Source of the DNA: Avena insularis
Lineage: Eukaryota; Streptophyta; Magnoliopsida; Poales; Poaceae
Assembly: GCA_023614405.1 (NCBI GenBank)
Contig: CM042684.1
Location: 208,636,941 to 208,700,940 of the forward strand
Length of the DNA stretch: 64,000 nt
Reading direction: 5' to 3'
Part shown: positions 10,905 through 23,500 of the stretch, one piece after another
Numbering within the stretch: the first letter of the stretch is position 1
How the letters are laid out: every line of letters starts with the position of its first letter
Made by a program: the position numbers and the translations under genes
The notes under the pieces: model-generated
What the model saw: only the letters and a program-made list of their open reading frames with translations
Database searches by the model: none
What the model was told of the DNA's origin: nothing

Positions 10905-12197
10905 GTCATGCCAAGTTGTGATTGGCGTCTCTTGTCTTGCATCACGAGCAACTTGAACTTGTTCCTAGCAAAGGTTGGCATAATCATCAAACTCAAGCGA
11001 AGCCATGGCGACCATCTTCTTGTTGCTATAGTTGTGCATGCAGAAGATCTTGTCGACTTTGAGTGCCCACGAGAGGTATTCTTCGGGGTCATTGGATCCG
11101 GTGAACTTGGGCATTGTGAACTTGAGCTTGCCAAAAGTTTCTTCATCGTTGCGGTCATTGCGACGAGCTTGGTGACCTTGCTGATGATCTTGTAGTTGGG
11201 GAGGTGGAGCTTGGTTCTCGCGTCCTTGTTGTGGAGCTTGCTCTTGATATTGTTGTTGAGGAGCTTGCTCTTGCTCTTGGCGCGGTTGTTAACGAAGAGG
11301 AGGCTCGTTCCTCGGTTTGTGATGTTGGTTAGGCACATGGGCCTCACGGCGAAGAACATGGTCATGAGCCTCTTGACGTGGTGGGCGTCGCTCAATTTGT
11401 ATCACTTGACGCTCAAGGTTTTGTTGAGGTGGAGGAGGCGCCTCGTGATGACCATGGTGTCGGTGCGGACGTTCATGATGTTGATGACGAGGAGGAGGAT
11501 CTTGGAGAGCTTCACGTTGATGACGAGCTTGATTCTCCAAATTGGAGTCATCACTTGTTGTGTCAAGTATGTGTCACGGTCGATGGTGGTAGACTTGCGG
11601 TTGCACTTGTGATTGCGCTTGTGGTTCCTCTTGTGGTTGCTCTTGTTGGATCACTAGTTCCCTTGCGTGATGACGGTGTGCTTCTTGCCTTGCTCGTGGC
11701 CTTGAAGAGAGGTCACCATCATAGCTTGACATTGCGGCATGCCGTGGGGAAGGTACATAGTTCGAAGAGGTTCCATCTTCAACCATGGGGGCATCATTGC
11801 GTCTTGGAGCACTTGGAGGTAGATCTTGTTGCGGAGGTGCATGACGACGCGAAGAACTTGAAGAGCTTGAAGGACGTGAACGTGGTGTTGACATTCCGTT
11901 GATGAGGCGTCGAAGATTGACATTTGTTTCGGCGACGGAGCGTTGAAGCGACTCATTTTGGTGGCCAAAGTTGTGATGCATTGCTTGCATTTGCCTTTCG
12001 AGGCCATCGAAGCGGTTGTCGATGTTCTTGAACTCAGCTTTCGTCTCGCCAAATTGTTCATCTTGTCGCGTCTCAAGGGCTTGGCAACATTCACGGAACT
12101 CTTGGCGGATGATGAAGTGACTTGCGCGCGTCATGTACGGTCCTTGATCTTCTTCTTGGGGAGGTGGTTGGCTCGGCTCACCGTGCCTATTCATCAT
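10905..12197 (-). pseudogene. A1 gag N-terminal region, frameshifted
   Basis: The most likely start is Met at 12197 (MMNRHGEPSQPPPQEED). The first 207 codons include a probable coiled coil (ETRQDEQFGETKAEFKNIDN) and a Ser/Arg/Gln-rich stretch, then a stop at 11574. Sequence matching the rest of gag continues in other frames (11289-11540 and 10901-11395). A2 has the same N-terminus at 43435, which supports this start. Gag would form the particle that packages the RNA. Confidence 0.8.
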
Positions 12198-13503
12198 GCA
12201 AGATACACAAGTATTGTATATGGAAGTGGAATATGGTGGTGTTAGCCTTGTACCTCACCTTGGGGATTGCACCAAACTACAAACCACTAGTGAGAGCTAT
12301 AAGCGTGTAAAGTGGAAATGCAAAGAAAACTCACACTAAAGAAAGAACTAACTCTCAAAAGCTTGTTGGTGGTAGGTTAGGATTGTGGAATGCCAAAGAA
12401 CCAGCCAAAAGAAAAGGGATATTCAAAAGTGGGTAAAATCCAACAAAACTCAAGTCAAAGGTGAAGGTCAACAACTCAAATGGGTGACGGGAACCTACGA
12501 CTATATACACACACGTGGAGAAAGTTGGGATTGACACGACTATGAAAATGAGCAAACAAAATGTCCTAACGAAGACTAAGCTCGTTGTCGTGCCAATGCA
12601 TGGAGAGACCGTGGATCGTTTGCAAAGAGATAAAATGAGCAACGGATTTGTGCACTTGTCTTGGGCGCTCTTCTTTCTCTCTTGCTTACAAGCTTTGAGA
12701 CTCTCTTTGGCAATGGGAGACTATTTTTCTTTTGCTTTTTCTTTGTATCTTTTTCCCTTTTTTTTTTTGCTCTCCCTTGGTGCTACCTAGTCACACTTGA
12801 TATTGCTCTTGCACTCTCACTATCCAAGGACAAATGCACAATGCTCAAGCAAACACAAGATGAGCCACTCTCATAGGATAGGTACACACAAAGGAAGATA
12901 GGGGTTAACAAGGTGACGCAAGTTATACCTTCGTTGGTGATGATGAACTTGGCGTCGGTGGTGCGGGATGATGTTCGTGGGCCGTGGTGTCGATGAGCAC
13001 AGGGTTGTCGATGCGGAAGCTTGTTGTTAGTTGACGACACGCACACAGGCACAAACAAGCAAGAGGAAATTAGCCAATGCAAGATTAGAGGCAAAACTGT
13101 CAAAATCAGGCGTCAGGCCGGAGACTCCAGGGTTTCAGGCCGGAAACTCCGGTGTAGGCCGGAGACTCCGGTGTGGGTAGGACGGAGACTCCGGTGTAGG
13201 CCGGAGACTCTGGTGTGCAGGCCAGAGACTCCGGTCTGGAGTCAGATCGCGAACTGCTCGTGTTCTTGAGCGGAAATCCACGCCTTGGGTCCTCAAATCT
13301 GCGAAAAATTGGCCAAATTGGGCTTTGAAAACATAGGATAAAGCTGGACCAACACCTAAGACAAGGTTTGGTTGGATCAAAACCACAAATAACACTCCAA
13401 ATCAAGAGATCGATCCAAAGGCAAATTTGGGCTGTTTTTGGGGGATTTTCGAATTTTTTGGTGGATAGAAGAAAATTTTGTAGGGGAAATCATGAGCAAC
13501 GAA
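12198..13503 (-). other. A1 5' leader
   Basis: About 1.3 kb of non-coding leader lies between primer site and gag. It holds a pyrimidine/T-rich run (about 12720-12770), a block at 12565-12610 conserved in A2 and in non-autonomous B1, and the CCGGA palindrome cluster listed separately. A packaging signal is expected in such a leader; which part does this is inference. Confidence 0.7.
13115..13245 (-). promoter_or_regulatory. CCGGA-N3-TCCGG cluster in the A1 leader
   Basis: About six units of the form ccggagactccgg or close variants are spaced roughly 15-25 bp apart. Each is a 5-bp inverted repeat around 3 bp. The same kind of cluster lies in U3 of the A and B LTRs and in the B1 leader. A regulatory or RNA-structure role is inferred only from its repetition and position. 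Confidence 0.65.
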
Positions 13504-13516
13504 GCTCTTGATACCA
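13504..13516 (-). promoter_or_regulatory. primer-binding site of A1, initiator tRNA-Met type
   Basis: The plus strand reads gctcttgatacca. Its complement, TGGTATCAAGAGC, is close to the initiator-tRNA-Met site TGGTATCAGAGC with one extra A. Three bases (ata) separate it from the LTR at 13520. Confidence 0.85.
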
Positions 13517-13950
13517 ATATGTTGAGGGAAAACCTCTAGGGTGGCCCGATCTTTCACGATTCCCTTTCAAATCGAGGATGGAGTGCGGGAAGAGGAGGGG
13601 AGGATGAACACGACGAACGCACGCAAGAAGAACGCGATGAACACACACACAAAACCATGATACACACCAATAGCTCACGCCGGCGGTAACCGGTCTGGCG
13701 CAATCCCTAGGATCGGTGTCAGGCGGAGGAATCTCTCTCGAACCAGCATGGCGAGATGGGAGACTCGGTGAGATCTTGACGTCTTGGCAAAGGGACACGA
13801 ATGCAAGGCCTTGTACAACACGGAGGCACGATGCAAACTCCAACGAGGTTGGGATATTGGTGCTCCTTGGTCAAGGAGCATGAGGCAAGAATTAGATAGA
13901 TCCACAAAGGGGTTTCCACTAATTCCAATATCATGCCTAGGGTTTACAAT

Positions 13951-13960
13951 GGATATATAG
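13951..13960 (-). promoter_or_regulatory. TATA box of the A1 5' LTR
   Basis: The minus strand reads ggcctatatatccattgtaaaccc, a clear TATA box followed by aaaccctag. The same arrangement recurs in the solo A LTR (about 27238-27247), the A2 LTR (about 36893-36902) and the B LTRs. Confidence 0.7.
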
Positions 13961-14064
13961 GCCAGCCACTTAAACAGGGGTACTTTAGGAATAAAAGACA
14001 AGTTCTGGATGGACTAAGGGGTACATGGGCCGCAGGCCCAAAGGCCTTTTCATGCCTGGCGACG

Positions 14065-14282
14065 GTCGGACGGGAGACTCCGGTGTGGTGGACCGGCGAC
14101 TCTGATTTGGACCGGAGATTCCGGTCGGTCTCCGGACCGGCCTCTAGAGGGGCCTTCAGAATGTCCCAGGGCTCGGTTCTGGGGGCAGACCGGAGGTGGG
14201 GCCGGAGACTCCGGTGTCTTTAGGCCAGAGACTTTGGTGGACCGGAGACTCCGGTGTGCGCAGACCGGAGACTCCGGTCTGA
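14065..14282 (-). promoter_or_regulatory. U3 palindrome cluster in the A1 5' LTR
   Basis: Eight or more units related to ccggagactccgg lie 100-330 bp upstream of the TATA box in transcription order. That is where LTR enhancers usually sit. The half-site CCGGA is repeated in both orientations because each unit is an inverted repeat. Confidence 0.65.
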
Positions 14283-14548
14283 GCAGCTCCAGCGGCTCCT
14301 GCTTCATGCTCTGCTCCTTGTTCTCCATCCTTGGGTGCTTGGTGACGTGTCGAAGCTTCGTACCTGATGATGCATAGGGTAGTTGCATGAAGTAGCATTC
14401 CATCCAAGGAGGTATCAAATTGGCACGAGGAGAGGAGCGAGTTCACCTTAGCTTGTAGGAGTTTGGCTCGGGCACGAGTCATGGGTCCACTTGGGGGACT
14501 TGTTGGTGTAGATGTAGGAGCGTCCCTAGGACGGGCCGCATCAGCCAT

Positions 14549-17500
14549 TGCATGTGTTATTTTCCTAAACCACATTGATCCACATGATAACACACACTCC
14601 AGTGGATTTTATGATGTAACTTCTGCCACACTGGTGCAACATGCAATGTGGAAGCCGCTTTCCTATGTGTTTTTGGTCTCTGTGACTATGGTTTGACACA
14701 TTGATCCACTAGTGTCATTGCATGTGTTCTTTTCATAAACCACATTGATCCACTAGTGTTATTGCATGTATTCTTTCCCAAAACCACATGTATCCACATG
14801 ACAACACACACTCAGCGGATTCTGTGATGCAACTTCTGCCACACTAGTGTAACATGCAATGTGGAAGCTGCTTTCCTATGTGTTTTTGGTCTCCGTGACC
14901 ATGGTTTAACACACTAATCCACTAGTGTCATTGCATGTGTTCTTTTCCTAAACCACACAGATCCACTAGAGTCATTGCATGTGTTATTTTCCTAAACCAT
15001 GAGGATCCACATGACAACACACACTCCAATGGATTCTGTGATGCAAGTTCTGCCACACTGGTGCAACATGCAATGTAGAAGCTGCTTTCCTATGTGTTTT
15101 TGCTCTCTGTGACCATGGTTTGACACACTGATCCACTAGTGTCATTGCATGTGTTCTTTTTCTAAACTACACCGACACACTAGTTCCATTGCATATGTTA
15201 TTTTCCTAAACCACATTGATCCACATAACAACACACACTCCAGTGGATTCTGTGATGCAACTTCTGCCACACTAGTGCGACATGCAATGTGGACGCTGCT
15301 TTCCTATGTATTTTTGGTATCTGTGACCAAGATTTGACACATGGATCCACTAGTGTCATTTCATGTGTTCTTCTCCTAAACCACATTGATCCACATGACA
15401 ACACACACTCCAGTGTATTCTGTGATGCAACTTCTGCCACAATGGTGCAACATGCAATGTGGAAGCTGCTTTTCCATGTGTTTTTGGTCTCTATCACCAA
15501 GGTTTGACCCACTGATCCACTAGTGTCATTCCATGTGTTCTTTTCATAAACCACATTGATCAACTAGAGTCATTGCATGTGTCCTTTTCCTAAACCACAC
15601 TAATCCACAAGACAACACACACTCAACTGGATTCTGTGACGCAACTTATCCGACATTGGTGCAACATGTAATGTGGAAGCTGCTTTCCTATATGTTTTTG
15701 GTATCTGCGACCATGGTTTGACACACTAATCCACCAGTGTTATTGCATATGTTCTTTTCCTAAACCACGTTGATCCACTTGTGCCATTGCATGTGTTATT
15801 TTCCTAAACCACATTGATCCACATGACAACACAGACTCCACTGGATTCTATGATACAACTTCTGCCACACTGGTGCAACCTACAATGTGGAAGCTGCTTT
15901 CCTATGTGTTTTGGTCTCTATGACTATGGTTTGACACATTGATCCACTAGTGTCATTTCATGTGTTCTTTTCATAAACCACATTTATCCACCAGTGTCAT
16001 TGCATGTGTTCTTTCCCAAAACCACATGGATCCACATGACAACACACACTCCAGTGGATTCTGAATGCAACATCTACCACACTAGTGTAACATGCAATGT
16101 GGAAGCTACTTTCCTATGTGTTTTTGGTCTCTGTGACTATGGTTTAACACATTGATCCACTAGTGTCAATTCATCTGTTCTTTTCATAAGCCACAATGGT
16201 CCACTAGTGTCATTGGAAGTGTTCTTTCCCAAAACCACATGGATCCACATGACAACAAACTCTAGTGGTTTCTGTGATCCAACTTAGGCCACACTAGTGC
16301 AACATGCAATTTGCAGCTCCTTTCCTATATGTTTTTGGTGTCTGTCACCAAGGTTTGACACACTAATCCACTAGTGTAATTACATGTGTTCTTTTCCTAG
16401 ACCACTCTAATCACCTAGAGTCATTGCTTGTGTTCTTTTCCTAAACCACATGGATCCACATGACAACACACACTCTAGTGGATTCTATGATGCAACTTCT
16501 GCCACACTGGTGCAACATGCAATGCGCAAGCTACTTTCCTATGTGTTGTTGGTCTCTATGACCATGGTTTGAAACACTGATCCACTAGTGTCATTGTTTG
16601 TGTTCTTTTCCTAAACCACACTGATCACCTAGTTCTTTTGCATGTGTTCTTTCCAAAACCACACTGATCGACATGAAAACACACACTCCAGTGGATCCAA
16701 TGATGCAACTTATGCCACACTGGTGCAAAATGCAATGTGGAAGCTGCTTTCCTGTGTGTTTTTGGTCTCTGTGACTATGGTTTGACACATTGATCCTCTA
16801 GTGTCATTGCATGTGTTCTTTTCATAAACCACATTGATCCACTAGTGTTATTGCATGTATTCTTTCCCAAAACCACATGTATCCACATGACAACACAAAC
16901 TCAGCGGATTCTGTGATGCAACTTCTGCCACACTAGTGTAACATGCAATGTGGAAGCTGCTTTCCTATGTGTTTTTGGTCTCCGTGACCATGGTTTAACA
17001 CACTAATCCACTAGTGTCATTGCATGTGTTCTTTTCCTAAACCACAAAGATCCACTAGAGTCATTGCATGTGTTATTTTCCTAAACCACGTGGATCCACA
17101 TGACAACACACACTCCAATGGATTCTGTGATGCAAGTTCTGCCACACTGGTGCAACATGAAATGTAGAAGCTGCTTTCCTATGTGTTTTTGGTCTCTGTG
17201 ACCATGGTTTGACACACTGATCCACTAGTGTCATTGCATGTGTTCTTTTTCTAAACTACACCGACACACTAGTTCCATTGCATATCTTATTTTCCTAAAC
17301 CACATTGATCCACATAACAACACACACTCCAGTGGATTCTGTGATGCAACTTCTGCCACACTAGTGCAACATGCAATGTGGACGCTGCTTTCCTATGTAT
17401 TTTTGGTATCTGTGACCAAGATTTGACACATGGATCCACTAGTGTCATTTCATGTGTTATTCTCCTAAACCACATTGATCCACATGACAACACACACTCC

Positions 17501-20500
17501 AGTGTATTCTGTGATGCAACTTCTGCCACAATGGTGCAACATGCAATGTGGAAGCTGCTTTTCCATGTGTTTTTGGTCTCTATCACCAAGGTTTGACCCA
17601 CTGATCCACTAGTGTCATTCCATGTGTTCTTTTTATAAACCACATTGATCAACTAGAGTCATTGCATGTGTCCTTTTCCTAAACCACACTAATCCACAAG
17701 ACAACACACACTCAACTGGATTCTGTGACGCAACTTATCCGACATTGGTGCAACATGTAATGTGGAAGCTGCTTTCCTATATGTTTTTGGTATCTGCGAC
17801 CATGGTTTGACACACTAATCCACCAGTGTTATTGCATATGTTCTTTTCCTAAACCACGTTGATCCACTTGTGCCATTGCATGTGTTATTTTCCTAAACCA
17901 CATTGATCCACATGACAACACAGACTCCACTGGATTCTATGATACAACTTCTGCCACACTGGTGCAACCTACAATGTGGAAGCTGCTTTCCTATGTGTTT
18001 TGGTCTCTATGACTATGGTTTGACACATTGATCCACTAGTGTCATTTCATGTGTTCTTTTCATAAACCACATTTATCCACCAGTGTCATTGCATGTGTTC
18101 TTTCCCAAAACCACATGGATCCACATGACAACACACACTCAAGTGGATTCTGAATGCAACATCTACCACACTAGTGTAACATGCAATGTGGAAGCTACTT
18201 TCCTATGTGTTTTTGGTCTCTGTGACTATGGTTTAACACATTGATCCACTAGTGTCAATTCATCTGTTCTTTTCATAAGCCACAATGGTCCACTAGTGTC
18301 ATTGGAAGTGTTCTTTCCCAAAACCACATGGATCCACATGACAACAAACTCTAGTGGTTTCTGTGATCCAACTTAGGCCACACTAGTGCAACATGCAATT
18401 TGCAAGCTCCTTTCCTATATGTTTTTGGTGTCTGTCACCAAGGTTTGACACACTAATCCACTAGTGTCATTACATGTGTTCTTTTCCTAGACCACTCTAA
18501 TCACCTAGAGTCATTGCTTGTGTTCTTTTCCTAAACCACATGGATCCACATGACAACACACACTCTAGTGGATTCTATGATGCAACTTCTGCCACACTGG
18601 TGCAACATGCAATGCGCAAGCTACTTTCCTATGTGTTGTTGGTCTCTATGACCATGGTTTGAAACACTGATCCACTAGTGTCATTGTTTGTGTTCTTTTC
18701 CTAAACCACACTGATCACCTAGTTCTTTTGCATGTGTTCTTTCCAAAACCACACTGATCGACATGAAAACACACACTCCAGTGGATCCAATGATGCAACT
18801 TATGCCACACTGGTGCAAAATGCAATGTGGAAGCTGCTTTCCTGTGTGTTTTTGGTCTCTGTGACTATGGTTTGACACATTGATCCTCTAGTGTCATTGC
18901 ATGTGTTCTTTTCATAAACCACATTGATCCACTAGTGTTATTGCATGTATTCTTTCCCAAAACCACATGTATCCACATGACAACACAAACTCAGCGGATT
19001 CTGTGATGCAACTTCTGCCACACTAGTGTAACATGCAATGTGGAAGCTGCTTTCCTATGTGTTTTTGGTCTCCGTGACCATGGTTTAACACACTAATCCA
19101 CTAGTGTCATTGCATGTGTTCTTTTCCTAAACCACAAAGATCCACTAGAGTCATTGCATGTGTTATTTTCCTAAACCACGTGGATCCACATGACAACACA
19201 CACTCCAATGGATTCTGTGATGCAAGTTCTGCCACACTGGTGCAACATGAAATGTAGAAGCTGCTTTCCTATGTGTTTTTGGTCTCTGTGACCATGGTTT
19301 GACACACTGATCCACTAGTGTCATTGCATGTGTTCTTTTTCTAAACTACACCGACACACTAGTTCCATTGCATATCTTATTTTCCTAAACCACATTGATC
19401 CACATAACAACACACACTCCAGTGGATTCTGATGCAACTTCTGCCACACTAGTGCAACATGCAATGTGGACGCTGCTTTCCTATGTATTTTTGGTATCTG
19501 TGACCAAGATTTGACACATGGATCCACTAGTGTCATTTCATGTGTTATTCTCCTAAACCACATTGATCCACATGACAACACACACTCCAGTGTATTCTGT
19601 GATGCAACTTCTGCCACAATGGTGCAACATGCAATGTGGAAGCTTTTCCATGTGTTTTTGGTCTCTATCACCAAGGTTTGACCCACTGATCCACTAGTGT
19701 CATTCCATGTGTTCTTTTTATAAACCACATTGATCAACTAGAGTCATTGCATGTGTCCTTTTCCTAAACCACACTAATCCACAAGACAACACAGACTCAA
19801 CTGGATTCTGTGATGTAACTTATCCGACACTGGTGCAACATGTAATGTCGAAGCTTCTTTCCTATATGTTTTTGGTATCTGTGACCATGGTTTGACACAC
19901 TAATCCACCAGTGTTATTGCATATGTTCTTTTACTAAACCACGTTGATCCACTTGTGCCATTGCATGTGTTATTTTCCTAAACCACATTGATCCACATGA
20001 CAACACAGACTCCAGTGGATTCTATGATACAACTCCTGCCACACTGGTGCAACATGCAATGTGGAAGCTGCTTTCCTATGTGTTTTGGTCTCTATGACTA
20101 TGGTTTGACACATTGATCCACTAGTGTCATTTCATGTGTTCTTTTCGTAAACCACATTTATCCACCAGTGTCATTGCATGTGTTCTTTCCCAAAACCACA
20201 TGGATCCACATGACAACACACACTCCAGTGGATTCTGAATGCAACATCTACCACACTAGTGTAACATGTAATGTGGAAGCTACTTTCCTATGTGTTTTTG
20301 GTCTCTGTGACTATGGTTTAACACATTGATCCACTAGTGTCAATTCATCTGTTCTTTTCATAAGCCACAATGATCCACTAGTGTCATTGGAAGTGTTCTT
20401 TCCCAAAACCACATGGATCCACATGACAACAAACTCTAGTGGTTTCTGTGATCCAACTTAGGCCACACTAGTGCAACATGCAATTTGCAAGCTCCTTTCC

Positions 20501-23500
20501 TATATGTTTTTGGTGTCTGTCACCAAGGTTTGACACACTAATCCACTAGTGTCATTACATGTGTTCTTTTCCTAGACCACTCTAATCACCTAGAGTCATT
20601 GCTTGTGTTCTTTTCCTAAACCACATGGATCCACATGACAACACACACTCTAGTGGATTCTATGATGCAACTTCTGCCACACTGGTGCAACATGCAATGC
20701 GCAAGCTACTTTCCTATGTGTTGTTGGTCTCTATGACCATGGTTTGAAACACTGATCCACTAGTGTCATTGTTTGTGTTCTTTTCCTAAACCACACTGAT
20801 CACCTAGTTCTGTTGCATGTGTTCTTTCCAAAACCACACTGATCGACATGAAAACACACACTCCAGTGGATCCAATGATGCAACTTATGCCACACTGGTG
20901 CAAAATGCAATGTGGAAGCTGCTTTCCTGTGTGTTTTTGGTCTCTGTGACTATGGTTTGACACATTGATCCTCTAGTGTCATTGCATGTGTTCTTTTCAT
21001 AAACCACATTGATCCACTAGTGTTATTGCATGTATTCTTTCCCAAAACCACATGTATCCACATGACAACACAAACTCAGCGGATTCTTTGATGCAACTTC
21101 TGCCACACTAGTGTAACATGCAATGTGGAAGCTGCTTTCCTATGTGTTTTTGTCTCCGTGACCATGGTTTAACACACTAATCCACTAGTGTCATTGCATG
21201 TGTTCTTTTCCTAAACCACACAGATCCACTAGTCTCATTGCATGTGTTATTTTCCTAAACCACGTGGATCCACATGACAACACACACTCCAATGGATTCT
21301 GTGATGCAAGTTCTGCCACACTGGTGCAACATGCAATGTAGAAGCTGCTTTCCTATGTGTTTTTGGTCTCTGTGACCATGGTTTGACACACTGATCCACT
21401 AGTGTCATTGCATGTGTTCTTTTTCTAAACTACACCGACACACTAGTTCCATTGCATATCTTATTTTCCTAAACCACATTGATCCACATAACAACACACA
21501 CTCCAGTGGATTCTGTGATGCAACTTCTGCCACACTAGTGCAACATGCAATGTGGACGCTGCTTTCCTATGTATTTTTGGTATCTGTGACCAAGATTTGA
21601 CACATGGATCCACTAGTGTCATTTCATGTGTTCTTCTCCTAAACCACATTGATCCACATGACAACACACACTCCAGTGTATTCTGTGATGCAACTTCTGC
21701 CACAATGGTGCAACATGCAATGTGGAAGCTGCTTTTCCATGTGTTTTTGGTCTCTATCACCAAGGTTTGACCCACTGATCCACTAGTGTCATTCCATGTG
21801 TTCTTTTTATAAACCACATTGATCAACTAGAGTCATTGCATGTGTCCTTTTCCTAAACCACACTAATCCATAAGACAACACAGACTCAACTGGATTCTGT
21901 GATGTAACTTATCCGACACTGGTGCAACATGTAATGTCGAAGCTTCTTTCCTATATGTTTTTGGTATCTGTGACCATGGTTTGACACACTAATCCACCAG
22001 TGTTATTGCATATGTTCTTTTACTAAACCACGTTGATCCACTTGTGCCATTGCATGTGTTATTTTCCTAAACCACATTGATCCACATGACAACACAGACT
22101 CCAGTGGATTCTATGATACAACTCCTGCCACACTGGTGCAACATGCAATGTGGAAGCTGCTTTCCTATGTGTTTTGGTCTCTATGACTATGGTTTGACAC
22201 ATTGATCCACTAGTGTCATTTCATGTGTTCTTTTCATAAACCACATTTATCCACCAGTGTCATTGCATGTGTTCTTTCCCAAAACCACATGGATCCACAT
22301 GACAACACACACTCCAGTGGATTCTGAATGCAACATCTACCACACTAGTGTAACATGTAATGTGGAAGCTACTTTCCTATGTGTTTTTGGTCTCTGTGAC
22401 TATGGTTTAACACATTGATCCACTAGTCTCAATTCATCTGTTCTTTTCATAAGCCACAATGATCCACTAGTGTCATTGGAAGTGTTCTTTCCCAAAACCA
22501 CATGGATCCACATGACAACAAACTCTAGTGGTTTCTGTGATCCAACTTAGGCCACACTAGTGCAACATGAAATTTGCAAGCTCCTTTCCTATATGTTTTT
22601 GGTGTATGTCACCAAGGTTTGACACACTAATCCACTAGTGTCATTACATGTGTTCTTTTCCTAGACCACTCTAATCACCTAGAGTCATTGCTTGTGTTCT
22701 TTTCCTAAACCACATGGATCCACATGACAACACACACTCTAGTGGATTCTATGATGCAAGTTCTGCCACACTGGTGCAACATGCAATGTGCAAGCTACTT
22801 TCCTATGTGTTGTTGGTCTCTATGACCATGGTTTGACACACTGATCCACTAGTGTCATTGTTTTTGTTCTTTTCCTAAACCACACTGATCACCTAGTTCC
22901 GTTGCATGTGTTCTTTCCAAAACCACACTGATCCACATGAAAACACACACTCCAGTGGATCCAATGATGCAACTTCTGCCACACTGGTGCAAAATGCAAT
23001 GTGGAAGCTGCTTTCCTGTGTGTTTTTGGTCTCTATCACCAAGGTTTGACCCACTGATCCACTAGTATCATTGCATGTTTTCTTTTCATAAACCACATTG
23101 ATCAACTAGAGTCATTGTATGTGTTATTTTCCTAAACCACACTGATCCATATGATAGCACACACTCTAGTGGATTCTGTGATGCAACTTCTCTGACACTG
23201 GTGCAACATGCAATGTGGAAGCTGCTTTCCTATGTGTTTTTTGGTCTCTATGACCATGGTTTGACACACTAATCCACTAGTGTCATTTCATTTGTTCTTT
23301 TCATAAACCACAGTGATCCACTAGTGTCATTGCATGTGTACTTTCCCAAAACCACATGTATCCACGTGACAACACACACTCTAGTGGATTCTGTGATGCA
23401 ACTTCTGCCACACTGCTGTAACATGCAATGTTGAAGCTACTTTCCTATGTGTTTTTGGTCTCTGTGACTATGGTTTGACACATGGATCCACAAGTTTCAT

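Larger units (their letters stand above)
6608..14543 (-). mobile_element. gypsy element A1, complete outline, defective
   Basis: This 7936-bp element has perfect 5-bp target duplications, gccat at 6603-6607 and 14544-14548. In transcription order (minus strand) it has the 5' LTR 13520-14543, an initiator-Met-type primer site, a 1.3-kb leader, gag, protease, RT, RNase H, integrase, a polypurine tract and a 3' LTR shortened to 386 bp. The order PR-RT-RH-IN places it in Ty3/gypsy. No chromodomain is visible after integrase. Several frameshifts, a deletion in RNase H and changed catalytic residues make it non-functional. It interrupts one satellite repeat whose two halves match on either side. 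Confidence 0.95.
13520..14543 (-). repeat. 5' LTR of A1
   Basis: 1024 bp from TGTTGAGGG to GCATCA in plus-strand order. Read in transcription order it holds a coding tail (TRARAK, about 14360-14500) at the start of U3, a CCGGA palindrome cluster (14065-14282), a TATA box (about 13952-13959), and near its end the motif gtgaaagatcggg shared with other LTR families here. Confidence 0.93.
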
